Positions 8,443 through 17,657 of a stretch of DNA of 64,000 bases are shown here, piece after piece. The notes beneath the pieces were generated by a model, which was not told the DNA's origin, did not search any database, and saw nothing but the letters and a program-made list of their open reading frames with translations. The translations under genes and the position numbers were made by a program. Position 1 is the stretch's first letter. Each line of letters opens with the position of its first letter. Source of the DNA: DATBLY01 sp963705545 (GTDB taxonomy: Bacteria; Actinomycetota; UBA4738; HRBIN12); the NCBI GenBank assembly GCA_963705545.1, contig CAVPJX010000001.1:1240001-1304000 (forward strand), written 5' to 3'.

Positions 8443-9272
8443 CGCGACAGCCCCGCTCGGATCTCACGCTCGACGCCGGCCATCGCGGTCGGGTCCCACC
8501 CGTCCTGTGCGCGCTCCTGGGCGTGCCAGCGGAAGAAGACGACCGCGATGAACCCCCACAGGATCAGCCCGCCGATCAGCTTCATGATCAGCCCGGCGAT
8601 GAGCTGGTCGGTGAGCGCATCGACGCCCCAGATCCGGGGGAAGGTGCCGTACACCGGGTACAGGAGGTGATCGCCGAACGTCAGGAACGACGCCGGGATC
8701 GTCGGCGTCAGCGATTGCAGGAAGAGGTACATCATCTGGCCGGGAGCCGACAGCGCCGGCAACTCTGGGAGCGGCGACATCACCGGCCACCACATCACGA
8801 GCGCCGAAGCCACGAGCAGGACGTGCAGCCCGAAGTGGATCCACTCGGATCCGACCGAGAGCTCGACCACGGCCGGCCAGTGCATGAACAGCAGGATCGC
8901 GTTGAAGGTCAGCAGGGCCACGAGCGGGCGGGTCATGAACCGGAAGACGCGTTCCACGGTCCGGTTCCGCAGGAGGACGCGCAGCATCCAAGGAGGCATC
9001 CCCGCGATCAGCAACGGCGGTGCCACCAGGCTGAAGAGCAGGTGCTGGGTCATGTGGACGCTGTACAGGTAGCGCTCGGCCAGATCATGGATCGGCCAGC
9101 CCGCCCCGAACATCAGCACGCCGACACCCGTCAGGAACAGGACCGTGCGGCGGCGGACCGGAGCCTCGCCGGTCGCTTCCTGATGCCGCCCAAGGGCGAT
9201 CAGGTACGCGGCGACGATCGAGCCGAACAAGAGCCAGACGTCCAGATGGACGTGCCAGGCGGGGAGCGTCAC
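8439..9272 (-). CDS. ctaG: Cytochrome c oxidase assembly factor CtaG (caa3 type)
   Basis: This 277-residue integral membrane protein of the caa3_CtaG family has about seven helices. Typical signatures are SVHMTQHLLFSLVAPPLLIAG near residue 72 and the conserved FNAILLFMHWPAVVE and GLHVLLVASALVMWWPV segments. These proteins are needed to assemble the copper centre of caa3/aa3 oxidases in Gram-positive bacteria. The GTG start at 9272 lies 4 nt after the ctaF stop, and the gene sits in the ctaCDEF order. Confidence 0.92.
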   Translation of the reverse strand: MTLPAWHVHLDVWLLFGSIVAAYLIALGRHQEATGEAPVRRRTVLFLTGVGVLMFGAGWPIHDLAERYLYSVHMTQHLLFSLVAPPLLIAGMPPWMLRVLLRNRTVERVFRFMTRPLVALLTFNAILLFMHWPAVVELSVGSEWIHFGLHVLLVASALVMWWPVMSPLPELPALSAPGQMMYLFLQSLTPTIPASFLTFGDHLLYPVYGTFPRIWGVDALTDQLIAGLIMKLIGGLILWGFIAVVFFRWHAQERAQDGWDPTAMAGVEREIRAGLSR

Positions 9273-9276
9273 CGGG

Positions 9277-9630
9277 TCACCTCAGGAACGTCCGGAAGGT
9301 GATGAGCACGATCAGGTACAGGGTGGCCGCGCCCGCCAGTCCCATCACGAAGAACCGCGCGTAGCGCCGATCGTCGAACCGCAGATGCATGAACCACAGC
9401 ACGACGAGGGTGAACTTCACGACGGCCACCACGAACAGCGTCGTGACGAGCACGGCGGTGCTCGTGTTCAGGTAGTAGACCAGGACCTCGAAGGCGGTCA
9501 GCCCGCCCAGGATCAGGCCGATCCGGATGTACTCCTTCGCGCTGGGATGCGGGCGGCGTCCCCGGTGCTCGTAGGGATCACCGGGCCGGTCCCCCAGCTC
9601 CCGCTGGAGCTCGGACTCCGTCTCGGCCAT
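9277..9630 (-). CDS. ctaF: Cytochrome c oxidase subunit IV
   Basis: This 117-residue protein has three hydrophobic helices after a charged N-terminus. The segment VKFTLVVLWFMHLRFDDRRY matches the COX4_pro/CtaF family, where VxxFFMHL is characteristic. It directly follows ctaE with a 3-nt gap and precedes ctaG. It is a small accessory subunit of the caa3-type oxidase. Confidence 0.92.
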   Translation of the reverse strand: MAETESELQRELGDRPGDPYEHRGRRPHPSAKEYIRIGLILGGLTAFEVLVYYLNTSTAVLVTTLFVVAVVKFTLVVLWFMHLRFDDRRYARFFVMGLAGAATLYLIVLITFRTFLR

Positions 9631-9633
9631 CGC

Positions 9634-10260
9634 TCAGCCCCCTCCGCCCACGGCGCGCCCGGTCGGGATCAGGTACACGACCGTGAAGATCACGATCCAG
9701 ACGATGTCCACGAAGTGCCAATACAGGCCCACCATCTCGATCGGGAACGCCGGCTCGCCCGGCAGACGGTCGGCGAAGGACAGCCCGATCAGCGAGAGCA
9801 GCATCAGGATCCCGACCGTGACGTGAACGCCATGGAACCCGGTGAGCACGTAGAACGTCGTGCCGAACAGGTTCGTGGTGATCGCCAGGCCCTCGCGATA
9901 GAAGGCCGTGAACTCGTACACCTGACCGCCGACGAACGTCATGCCCAGCATCGCGGTGGCGAGGAGCCATAGACGCATCCGGGAGAAGTCGCGCTGCTGG
10001 GCGGCGGCGAGCGCGAGCACCATCGTGAGCGAGCTCGCGAGCAGCACGAACGACGAGACCGACGTATAGGGGATGTCGAAGACGTCGGCGGGGTACGGCC
10101 CGGTCTGGCTCGCCCCGCGGTACAGGACGTAGCTCGTGATCAGCGCCCCGAACAGCAGGCACTCCGACGCCAGGAACATCCACATCGCGAGCTTGGTCGA
10201 CGGCAGACCCGTCGAGGTCTCGTGCTCCGCGTGCTTCGCCGGTGCCGCCACGTCCGCCAC
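9634..10260 (-). CDS. ctaE: Cytochrome c oxidase subunit III
   Basis: This 208-residue subunit has about five helices, the short form without the first two helices seen in mitochondria. The signatures are FLASECLLFGALITSYVLYR, TNLFGTTFYVLTGFHGVHV and the C-terminal GLYWHFVDIVWIVIF. The GTG at 10260, 5 nt after the ctaD stop, is the best start; the longer open frame upstream is ctaD read in another frame. Confidence 0.94.
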   Translation of the reverse strand: MADVAAPAKHAEHETSTGLPSTKLAMWMFLASECLLFGALITSYVLYRGASQTGPYPADVFDIPYTSVSSFVLLASSLTMVLALAAAQQRDFSRMRLWLLATAMLGMTFVGGQVYEFTAFYREGLAITTNLFGTTFYVLTGFHGVHVTVGILMLLSLIGLSFADRLPGEPAFPIEMVGLYWHFVDIVWIVIFTVVYLIPTGRAVGGGG

Positions 10261-10265
10261 GGTCG

Positions 10266-12134
10266 CTACTCCGCCACCGAGGGCTCGACGGCCCATCCGT
10301 ACAACCCGACCAACAGGGCCAGGGCGCCGACGCCCACCAGCCACCACCCGTAGATCACGCCGTAGGCCATGATCGGGAGGCCCGCGGCGGCGACCAGCGG
10401 CCAGAACGACGGCCCCGGGAGGTGGATCCCGTGGGCGCCTTCGTGCGGGTCGTCGTGGTCCGCCCCACCCGCCTGGACCGGGACGAGCTTCCCGCTCTTG
10501 TCCTGGGCGTACTTGCGGTGCCAGAACTCGTCCAGCGAGTGCACGACCGGCGTCTCCGCGAAGTTGTACTCGGGCGGCGGACACGAGGTCGTCCATTCGA
10601 GGGTGCGCGCGTCCCAGGGGTCCTCGTTCTCGATGCCCTTCGGCTTCAGCTGCGTGCGGACGACGTTGACGATGAAGACGAGGATCGCGACCGCGATCAG
10701 GAACGCGCCGACCGTCGAGACCTGGTTCCAGAAGGTGAGGCCCAGCGACTCGGGATACGTGTACTCACGGCGGATCATGCCCTGGAGCCCGAGGACGTGC
10801 ATCGGCCCGAAGGCCAGGTTGAACCCGACGATCATGATCCAGAAGTGGATCTTCCCGAGTCGCTCCGAGAGCATCCGCGCGAAGATCTTCGGCCACCAGT
10901 AGAAGAGGCCCGCGAACAGGCCGAAGATCGCGCCCCCGAAGAGCACGTAGTGGAAGTGGGCGACGATGTAGTAGGTGTCGGTCTGCTGGTAGTCGGCCGG
11001 CACGATCGCATGCGTGACCCCGGACAGGCCCCCGATCACGAACATCGTCACCGTGCCGATCGAGAACAACATCGGCGCGGTGAACCGGAGGTCACCCCCG
11101 TACATCGTCGCCATCCAGTTGAAGATCTTGACCCCCGTGGGGATCGCGATGATCGCGGTCGAGATGCCGAACGCGGTGTTCGCCACGGGGCCGAGGCCCA
11201 CCGCGAACATGTGGTGGGCCCACACGCCGAACCCGATGAACCCGATCGCGATCCCGGAGAACACCACGAACTGGTAGCCGAACAGCGGCTTGCGGCTGAA
11301 CACCGGGATCGTCTCGGAGATGATCCCGAAGGCCGGCAGGATCAGGATGTAGACCTCGGGGTGGCCGAAGAGCCAGAACAGGTGCTGCCACAGGACCGGA
11401 TCGCCCCCGGCCGTCGGATCGAAGAAGTGCGTGCCCCATCGACGGTCGAACAGCAGCTCGAACAGGCCGACCGTGATGATGGGCAGCGAGAAGACGAGCA
11501 ACAGCTGCACGACGAGACCCATCCACACGAAGACGGGCAACCGGAAGAAGGTCATGCCGGGTGCGCGCATGTTGATCACGGTGACCGCCAGGTTCACGGC
11601 CCCGGCGGTGGACGCGATCCCGGTGATGAGCAGCCCGAGGGCGTAGAAGGTCATCCCGGGGGTGGGATCGGTCGTGCTGTTCGGCGCGTAGCCGAACCAC
11701 CCGCCGTTCGGCGCGCCGCCCAGGAACCAGCTCGAGTAGAGGAACAGTCCGCCGAGCAGGAAGGCCCAGTAGCTGAAGGCGTTCAGCCGCGGGAACGCGA
11801 CGTCGCGCGCGCCGATCATCAGCGGGATCAGGTAGTTGAAGAACGCCGAGGACATCGGCATCACGAACAGGAAGATCATCGTGAGGCCGTGCATCGTGAA
11901 GATCTGGTTGTACTGATCCGCGTTCAACAGCGTCCCGTCCGGCTGCGCGAGCTGGGCCCGGATCAACAGCGCCTCCGTCCCGCCGATCAGGAAGAAGACG
12001 AAGGCCGTGACCCCGTACAGGATCCCGATCTTCTTGTGGTCCACGGTCGTGAACCAGCTCCACACACCGTGGGTGGCGCTCGGGCGACGGAGCAGGCCCC
12101 GTGAGCCCGCGGCGGGAACGCTCACGCTCGCCAC
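10266..12134 (-). CDS. ctaD: Cytochrome c oxidase subunit I (A1-type heme-copper oxidase)
   Basis: This 622-residue catalytic subunit reduces oxygen and pumps protons. It shows WFTTVDHKKIGILY at the start, the D-channel region FNYLIPLMIGARDVAFPR, the GHPEVYILILPAFGIISE helix with the E of the A1 family and the His-Tyr ligand pair, the CuB histidines in WAHHMF, the K-channel IPTGVKIFNW and the heme ligands in AHFHYVLFGG. It starts at GTG 12134, 13 nt after the ctaC stop. A 600-codon antisense open frame across it is a GC-rich shadow. Confidence 0.98.
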   Translation of the reverse strand: MASVSVPAAGSRGLLRRPSATHGVWSWFTTVDHKKIGILYGVTAFVFFLIGGTEALLIRAQLAQPDGTLLNADQYNQIFTMHGLTMIFLFVMPMSSAFFNYLIPLMIGARDVAFPRLNAFSYWAFLLGGLFLYSSWFLGGAPNGGWFGYAPNSTTDPTPGMTFYALGLLITGIASTAGAVNLAVTVINMRAPGMTFFRLPVFVWMGLVVQLLLVFSLPIITVGLFELLFDRRWGTHFFDPTAGGDPVLWQHLFWLFGHPEVYILILPAFGIISETIPVFSRKPLFGYQFVVFSGIAIGFIGFGVWAHHMFAVGLGPVANTAFGISTAIIAIPTGVKIFNWMATMYGGDLRFTAPMLFSIGTVTMFVIGGLSGVTHAIVPADYQQTDTYYIVAHFHYVLFGGAIFGLFAGLFYWWPKIFARMLSERLGKIHFWIMIVGFNLAFGPMHVLGLQGMIRREYTYPESLGLTFWNQVSTVGAFLIAVAILVFIVNVVRTQLKPKGIENEDPWDARTLEWTTSCPPPEYNFAETPVVHSLDEFWHRKYAQDKSGKLVPVQAGGADHDDPHEGAHGIHLPGPSFWPLVAAAGLPIMAYGVIYGWWLVGVGALALLVGLYGWAVEPSVAE

Positions 12135-12147
12135 GTCGCCGCCCCCG

Positions 12148-13239
12148 TCACGTCAGGCTCTCCAGGTACGCGACGAGCGCGTCGATCTCGTCCTCGCTCA
12201 GGTGGTAGTTCGGCATCTTCGCGCCGAGCTTCACGGCGTTCGGGTCCCGTAACCAAGCGCGAAGGGCCTCCGTGTCGGTCGTCTCCCAGTCGCAGCCGGC
12301 GAAGCACTCGTGCGTCGGGTCGGCGAACCGCGTGAGGTTCGGCCCGGCCACCCCCGCCGCTGGCGTGCCTCCGATCGTGTGACACGCGACGCACGTCCCA
12401 CGGTCGCCTGAGAGCGGGGTCATGAAGATGTCCATCCCGCGCTGCGCGAGCGCGTCGGTGGGCATGACCGCTGGCTGCTTGTGGTTCGCGACCCACGCGT
12501 CCCAGTCCTCCGCCGAGAGCGCCACCACCCGCGTCTTCATCAGCCCGTGCTGCAGGCCGCAGAACTCGGCGCACTGCCCGGTGTACGTGCCCGGATGATC
12601 CGCCGCCATCAGGATGTGGTTGGTCCTGCCCGGCACGACGTCCTGCTTGCCGAACAGCTCGGGGATCCAGAACGAGTGGATCACCTGATGATCGTTCGCG
12701 CCGCCGCCCTTGGACTCGAGCGAGAGGTAGACGGGCCGCCCCGCCGGGATCACCAGGACGTCGGCGACGGTGATCGGGCCGTTCGGCGGGTAGTCGGTCA
12801 CCATGTCGTCGTCGGTGTAGACGAAGCCCCACCACCACTGGTACCCCTCCACCGTCACATGGAGCGCGTCGTCCGGTGGCTTGCGCGCAAGCTCCCAGAT
12901 CCCCGCCACGGTCGGCACGGTGACGAACGCGAGGACCAGCGTCGGCAGGATCGTCCAGCCGATCTCCAGGCGCGTGTTCCCGTGCAGCTGGGCCGGCAGC
13001 TGATCCCGGCCCTTGCGGTGCCGGTACCGGATGACGATCCAGACGATGCCGCCCTCGACGATCACGAAGACCGCGACCGCGACCCAGAAGACGGGCACGA
13101 ACAGGTCCTTGATCGTCTGGGCGTTGGGACCCTGCGGGTTCAGCGAGTCCTGGCTGGCGTTGGGCGCGCAGGCGGCCAGCAGCAGGCCGAGGGCCGCGAG
13201 GCCCAGGACCCAGAGCAGCCTCTTCCGCACGTCGGTCAT
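12148..13239 (-). CDS. ctaC: Cytochrome c oxidase subunit II with fused cytochrome c domain (caa3 type)
   Basis: This 363-residue lipoprotein-like subunit has a lipobox (LLLAACAP, Cys24), two membrane helices, a cupredoxin domain with the CuA site QCAEFCGLQHGLM, and a C-terminal monoheme cytochrome c domain with CVACH and a later methionine (KMPNYH). The fused heme c makes this a caa3 enzyme that can take electrons directly from the bc complex. ATG 13239 is the clear start. Confidence 0.97.
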   Translation of the reverse strand: MTDVRKRLLWVLGLAALGLLLAACAPNASQDSLNPQGPNAQTIKDLFVPVFWVAVAVFVIVEGGIVWIVIRYRHRKGRDQLPAQLHGNTRLEIGWTILPTLVLAFVTVPTVAGIWELARKPPDDALHVTVEGYQWWWGFVYTDDDMVTDYPPNGPITVADVLVIPAGRPVYLSLESKGGGANDHQVIHSFWIPELFGKQDVVPGRTNHILMAADHPGTYTGQCAEFCGLQHGLMKTRVVALSAEDWDAWVANHKQPAVMPTDALAQRGMDIFMTPLSGDRGTCVACHTIGGTPAAGVAGPNLTRFADPTHECFAGCDWETTDTEALRAWLRDPNAVKLGAKMPNYHLSEDEIDALVAYLESLT

Positions 13240-13324
13240 GTCTCCCGGATGCTGGGGCGAGGGCTCAGCCGGTGAGCCGCGCGCACTGTATCACCGACCC
13301 CCTCGATCCCGGATGACGGTCCGG

Positions 13325-14278
13325 TCACTTCGCGTAGGAGTGCAACCCCACGATCCACAGGTTCACCGCGTAGTACGTGATCAGCAACGCGACGAAGCCG
13401 ACCATCGCGATCACGGCCGCACGCCGCCCCTTCCATCCCGACGTCGCGCGCGCATGCAGGTACCCCGCGAAGATCACCCACGTGATGAACGACCACGTCT
13501 CCTTCGGATCCCAACCCCAGTAGCGACCCCACGCCTCCTGGGCCCAGATCGCCCCCGCGATCACCGCGAAGGTCCAGATCGGGAACGCGAAGGCGTAGAT
13601 CCGGTACGCGACACGGTCGAGGGTCGCGGCCGAGGGCAACCGCCCGCGCCGCTCGGTCGAGGCCGGGGCCGCCGGCTCGTCGGCGTCCGGCGCGAAGTCC
13701 GGCGGGACGTCCAGGTCGATCGACCCGCCCATGATCGGGGCCGGATCCTGCGCGGCAAGCGTCGCCGTCCGCCGACGATCGACGCGATCCTGGATCAGGT
13801 ACAGGATCGTGACGATGCTCCCCAGTGCGAGCAGCGAGGAGCCCGTGATCGCCGCCACCACGTGGATCTTGATCCAGTACGAGTTGAGCGCCGGCACGAG
13901 GGGCCCGGGCCCGACGTACAGGAACGAGACGGCGACCGCCATCGTGAAGACCGCGAACATCAAGGCGAAGCCGCCGAGCGTGCGGATCCGGTAGTAGCCC
14001 TCGACGATCAGCAGGTAGCCGGCGACCACCAGCAACGCCAGGAGCGACGAGTACTCGTACATGTTCCCCCAGGGAACGCGATCGGCCGCGATGCCCCGCG
14101 CCACCACGGACACGACGTTCGCCGCGAGCCCGACGAAGGCGATCGTCCGCGCGACCGTCCAGATGGGCGTGCGTCGGAAGGCCAGGTAGGCGAAGTAGCC
14201 GACCATCGCGGCGAGGTACGCGAAGAGCGCCACGTTGAAGGCGTCGTTCGAGACCCGGGCCCACTCGGTCGCCGTCAT
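13325..14278 (-). CDS. ccsB: Cytochrome c biogenesis protein CcsB/ResC (heme handling)
   Basis: This 317-residue polytopic protein carries the tryptophan-rich heme-handling motif WGRYWGWDPKETWSFITW in the C-terminal third and flanking histidines (IKIHVVAAITGSSLLALG, AGYLHARAT). An insert at about residues 175-215 is hydrophilic and Pro/Ala-rich. With ResB it forms the System II heme-c synthase. The start overlaps the resB stop by 4 nt. Confidence 0.94.
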   Translation of the reverse strand: MTATEWARVSNDAFNVALFAYLAAMVGYFAYLAFRRTPIWTVARTIAFVGLAANVVSVVARGIAADRVPWGNMYEYSSLLALLVVAGYLLIVEGYYRIRTLGGFALMFAVFTMAVAVSFLYVGPGPLVPALNSYWIKIHVVAAITGSSLLALGSIVTILYLIQDRVDRRRTATLAAQDPAPIMGGSIDLDVPPDFAPDADEPAAPASTERRGRLPSAATLDRVAYRIYAFAFPIWTFAVIAGAIWAQEAWGRYWGWDPKETWSFITWVIFAGYLHARATSGWKGRRAAVIAMVGFVALLITYYAVNLWIVGLHSYAK

Positions 14279-15852
14279 CGGATCCCCACCTTCTCCTCCC
14301 GCGTCGCCGGCGCTTCCCCGGCCGCCTTCGCGAGCGCGTCGACCAGCCTCGGGAACTCCTCCTCGAACCGCGCCTTGCGTTGCAGTGCGAACCCCCCCAC
14401 CCTCAGGACCGAGCCATCCCCGTCGGGTTCGGCCCGGACCCAGACCTTCCGACGCGACCCGTACAGGGCGGGGAGGAGCCCGAGCAGGATGAGGATAGCG
14501 GCGACCAGGACGAACGGGACCCCCGCATCGCGGCTCACCTGGAGCACGGTGTACTTGCGCAGCTCGGGGAACCCGATCGTCAGGGAGTCCGCCGTGTCCG
14601 GTTCCGTCACGACCCGTCCGTCCTCGAGGCCGACGATCTGGTCGGCGCCAACGATCCCCGTCGCCTCACGCGTCATGTTCGTCGTGTCCAGAGAAAGGGG
14701 CGAGGGATCGGTCAGCCGTCCGCTCCACACGGCGTAGCGGATCAGCGGCTGGAAGGCGTTCGTCATCGCCACCGGCTCGCCCGTCTCGAGCATCTGCACG
14801 AACGCGCGGCTGTCGGGCCACAGCTCGAGGTCGATGCCGACCTGCGGTGTGAGCGCGGGGAGCTTGAGCACCCCGCGCCACGGCATCGCGAGCTGCGGCA
14901 CGCCCTCGGGAGCCTCGTCCTGGACGAACACGATCGGCTCGGAGGCGATCGGCTCGCCGTCGCGCCGGATCACGACGACGGGCGCCCAGCCGAACCCGAA
15001 CTGGTAGAGACGGAGCCCCTCGATCCCCGCGGGCCGGTTCACGCGGATGTCCTCGCGCCGGATCGGCCCGCCGTCGGCGGCGAGCAGCTCCACCCGTGAG
15101 ACGAAGTCCATCGGCTGGCCGGTCCGCTCGTAGCGATCCTCGAAATCGATCAGCCGGACGCCGATCCCCGTGAACCGGCCGTCGAAGAACCGGCCGGCGC
15201 GGATCTGGCCGTCGTAGTTCGCGGCCGCGTCCACCCACGTGTCCCCCTCGACGATCACGGCCCGGCCGGAGAACCCGGTGCCCTTGCCGTAGATCACACC
15301 GACGAGCACCAGGATGAACGCCCAGTGGAACAGGAGGCTCCCGGCCTCGCGCAGGGTCCCCTTCTCGGCGGCGAGCGCCGCCCGATCGGGATCGCGCGCG
15401 ACCCGGAAGAACCGGCGGCGGAGGATCCGCTCCGATGCGGCGACCGCCTCCTGGGGGGCGAGGCCTACGCGGCGCTCCCGATACTGCGGGAAGGCGTCGA
15501 TCTCGCGCGCCTGCACGGGCCGCTGCCGGACCGCCCGGAGCAGCGCGCGGGTCCTCGGAACCAGGCAGGCGACGAGCGAGACGAACAGCAAGGTGGTGAT
15601 GAGCGCGAACCACCAGGTCCCGAAGACGTCGAACAAGCCGAGCCGCTGGTACAGCGCCCCGATCAGCGGATGATCCTGTCGGTACTCGAGCACGCGCGCC
15701 GGCGAGTTGGGCGCCTGCGGCACGAGCGACCCGGCGACCGACGCGAGCGCGAGCAGCAGGAGCAGGATCAGGGCGGTCCGCATCGACCGGAGGGTCCGCC
15801 ACACGAAGGCGAAGGACTGCGACAACGTGGGCGGCGGGGACGTGGAGGCCAT
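14275..15852 (-). CDS. resB: Cytochrome c biogenesis protein ResB/Ccs1
   Basis: This 525-residue membrane protein of the ResB family has N-terminal helices (LRSMRTALILLLLLALASVAGSLVPQ), a second helix near WWFALITTLLFVSLVACLVPRT, a large extracytoplasmic domain and a final helix near FVLVAAILILLGLLPALYGSRRKVWV. It partners CcsB in covalent attachment of heme to apocytochromes c, which are present in the caa3 oxidase and bc operon here. Translation is coupled to ccsB (ATGA). Confidence 0.93.
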   Translation of the reverse strand: MASTSPPPTLSQSFAFVWRTLRSMRTALILLLLLALASVAGSLVPQAPNSPARVLEYRQDHPLIGALYQRLGLFDVFGTWWFALITTLLFVSLVACLVPRTRALLRAVRQRPVQAREIDAFPQYRERRVGLAPQEAVAASERILRRRFFRVARDPDRAALAAEKGTLREAGSLLFHWAFILVLVGVIYGKGTGFSGRAVIVEGDTWVDAAANYDGQIRAGRFFDGRFTGIGVRLIDFEDRYERTGQPMDFVSRVELLAADGGPIRREDIRVNRPAGIEGLRLYQFGFGWAPVVVIRRDGEPIASEPIVFVQDEAPEGVPQLAMPWRGVLKLPALTPQVGIDLELWPDSRAFVQMLETGEPVAMTNAFQPLIRYAVWSGRLTDPSPLSLDTTNMTREATGIVGADQIVGLEDGRVVTEPDTADSLTIGFPELRKYTVLQVSRDAGVPFVLVAAILILLGLLPALYGSRRKVWVRAEPDGDGSVLRVGGFALQRKARFEEEFPRLVDALAKAAGEAPATREEKVGIR

Positions 15853-15932
15853 GGACGCCCGCCTATCCTACGGTCGGCCGCGCCGTCGGGCGGGGCCGCT
15901 CCCGCCGGCGAGCCTCAGCTCGCGCTGGCGGA

Positions 15933-16661
15933 CTACAGCCCCGGGGCGTACCGGGCGAGCGGCGCCAGCAGGCGGGTGAAGGTTCCGGTCAGCATCATCA
16001 CGCCCACCACGATGAGCAGCACCCCCGAGACGCCGGCGATCGCAGGGTAGTTGCGACGGATCCAGCCCACCGCCCCCATCAGGCGCTGCACGCCGAGGCC
16101 GACCAGTAGGAACGGCAGGCCTAAGCCGAGGGAGTAGACGAACAGGAGCATCGCGCCGCGGGCCGAGCTGCCCGACGAGGCCGCGAGCGCGAGGATGCCT
16201 CCCAGTACCGGCCCGATGCACGGGGTCCACCCCGCCGCGAACGCCATCCCGAGCGGCAGGGCTCCGACGGTCCCCGGGTGGGCGCGCTCGAGCAGCGGGC
16301 GCCGCTCGGAGAAGAGCGCCGCCGGTCCCCGTCCGAGCGCGTACAGCAGCATCACCAGACCCAGGCAGATCACGATCGCCCCGCCGATCCGCTGCGCGGT
16401 CGTCGATCGCAGCGCGCGGAAGACCTCGGTCCCGGCGGCGCCCAGCAGCGTGAAGACGATCGAGAACCCGAGGATGAAGAGCAGGATGGGCAGGAGCGGC
16501 CGCTCGTCCTCGTCGATCGCGCGCCCGCCGCTGACGAACGACACGTAGCCCGGGACCAACGGGAAGACGCACGGCGAGGCGAACGACACCACGCCGGCGA
16601 CGAACGCGAGCACGGGCGCCCACCACGACGACAACCCGCTCTCCACGATGTCGGCAACCAT
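15933..16661 (-). CDS. ccdA: Thiol-disulfide electron carrier CcdA
   Basis: This 242-residue six-helix membrane protein of the DsbD/CcdA family moves reducing equivalents across the membrane to ResA-type thioredoxins. The two redox cysteines are in SFASPCVFPLVPGYVSF and AGWTPCIGPVLGG. It completes the System II set (CcdA, ResA-like, ResB, CcsB) in this island. The gene is divergent from the bc operon, with 168 nt between their starts. Confidence 0.95.
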   Translation of the reverse strand: MVADIVESGLSSWWAPVLAFVAGVVSFASPCVFPLVPGYVSFVSGGRAIDEDERPLLPILLFILGFSIVFTLLGAAGTEVFRALRSTTAQRIGGAIVICLGLVMLLYALGRGPAALFSERRPLLERAHPGTVGALPLGMAFAAGWTPCIGPVLGGILALAASSGSSARGAMLLFVYSLGLGLPFLLVGLGVQRLMGAVGWIRRNYPAIAGVSGVLLIVVGVMMLTGTFTRLLAPLARYAPGL

Positions 16662-16736
16662 CCGGCCCGTCAGTCTAGGGAGGCCGACTCCGGAGGTTGC
16701 GGCGTCCCCGGACGGGCGCCATAGTGTCGTCGTGCT

Positions 16737-16754
16737 TCGTGAACGGATTCACAA
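16737..16754. promoter_or_regulatory. Rex-like operator upstream of the bc operon
   Basis: TCGTGAACGGATTCACAA differs from the Rex operator form TTGTGAA-N4-TTCACAA at a single position. It lies between the divergent ccdA and bc operons, 37 bp upstream of a perfect TATAAT. A rex gene is encoded at the end of the same operon region on the opposite strand. Regulation by Rex is inferred. Confidence 0.72.
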
Positions 16755-16790
16755 GCTGCCCGCCCGCGGAAGCCGTTCGGACCCCGTGGC

Positions 16791-16796
16791 TATAAT
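16791..16796 (+). promoter_or_regulatory. Sigma-A-type -10 box of the bc operon
   Basis: A perfect TATAAT hexamer, rare in this GC-rich sequence, sits 33 nt upstream of the first start codon of the bc operon. No clear TTGACA-like -35 box is seen at 16-18 bp spacing, so the promoter may depend on an activator or an extended element. Confidence 0.55.
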
Positions 16797-16829
16797 CGCC
16801 CCGCCCCCGGAAGAGGCGAGACGAGAGGC

Positions 16830-17210
16830 ATGAGTCAGGTCGCCACGTCGGACAAGTCGAAGCTGGCCCAGCGGTTGGAGCGGCCGAAGGCGCGGGCGGA
16901 ATCGCTGCTCAAGTCGTTCGAATGGGACTGGACGCGGGCCGTCGTCTTCTCCGTCGGGCTCACCTTCTTCCTGTTGATCACGACGTCGGTGATCCCGTCG
17001 TTCTGGCTGTACTTCGCCGACCAGAAGCTCAAGTGGGACGGCTCCGGGCCGAACGGGTTCTGGCTGAAGGAGCTCCGCGACGCCGTCGCCATGGGCCTCG
17101 TCACGCTGCCGATCATCGTCACCCTGGTGGTCGCCGCGATCATGCAGAACTGGCGGCGCAAGCTGCGCGGGCAATCCGGTGACGTCCGGCCGACCGGTGG
17201 GTATCGGTAG
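16830..17210 (+). CDS. Two-helix membrane protein of the bc operon, unknown function
   Basis: This 126-residue protein has a charged N-terminus (residues 1-36), two predicted helices (about 37-59 and 88-107) and a basic C-terminus. I do not recognise the family. It is the first gene of the cytochrome bc operon, 8 nt before the ferredoxin gene, preceded by a GAGAGG ribosome-binding site. It may anchor the ferredoxin to the complex; this is inference from position only. Confidence 0.8.
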   Translation: MSQVATSDKSKLAQRLERPKARAESLLKSFEWDWTRAVVFSVGLTFFLLITTSVIPSFWLYFADQKLKWDGSGPNGFWLKELRDAVAMGLVTLPIIVTLVVAAIMQNWRRKLRGQSGDVRPTGGYR

Positions 17211-17218
17211 GGGTCGGG

Positions 17219-17617
17219 ATGCCGTTCACCAAGACCGAGGTCGACATCCACGAGGACTACGTCGTTGAGGCGGTGGACCCCGCGTGGCTCGCGCAAGGGG
17301 TCAGGTCGCCGAAGCACCTGATGCTCGACCCGGACAACTGCATCCTGTGCCGCGCCTGCGAGGACGTCTGCCCGTGGAACTGCATCTTCATGCTGTCGCC
17401 GGACATCGTGGAGGACGCGGAGGAGGAGTCCGTCGGAGCCGAGGTGGGGGTCGCGACCGCGATCTTCGTCGTCGACGACAACGCCTGCACGCGGTGCTCC
17501 GTGTGCGTGGACCGATGCCCGACCGACACGCTGTACTATGCGCGCCTGCCCGAGGGGTCGACGGGCGGGAGCCGCACGATGGCCGCGGTCCCGACGTCAC
17601 AGGCGTCATCGGAGTAG
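17219..17617 (+). CDS. Dicluster [4Fe-4S] ferredoxin in the bc operon
   Basis: This 132-residue protein has two complete cluster motifs, [15 protein letters not shown] (about residues 41-55) and [12 protein letters not shown] (about 91-102), each of the C-x2-C-x2-C-x3-C-P type. About 35 acidic residues separate them. There is no signal peptide, so it should face the cytoplasm. Between a membrane protein and the cytochrome b gene, it is likely an electron-input or accessory subunit of the bc complex; it could also be an independent ferredoxin. Confidence 0.88.
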   Translation: MPFTKTEVDIHEDYVVEAVDPAWLAQGVRSPKHLMLDPDNCILCRACEDVCPWNCIFMLSPDIVEDAEEESVGAEVGVATAIFVVDDNACTRCSVCVDRCPTDTLYYARLPEGSTGGSRTMAAVPTSQASSE

Positions 17618-17657
17618 CGGGCCCGTCGGGCTCGAGGGGAACGGGAGAGGGAGCCGG

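Noticed and set aside
10242..12104. 620-codon plus-strand open frame antisense to ctaD
   Set aside because: It mirrors a clear subunit I gene and has only charged low-complexity residues; such frames are common in GC-rich DNA.
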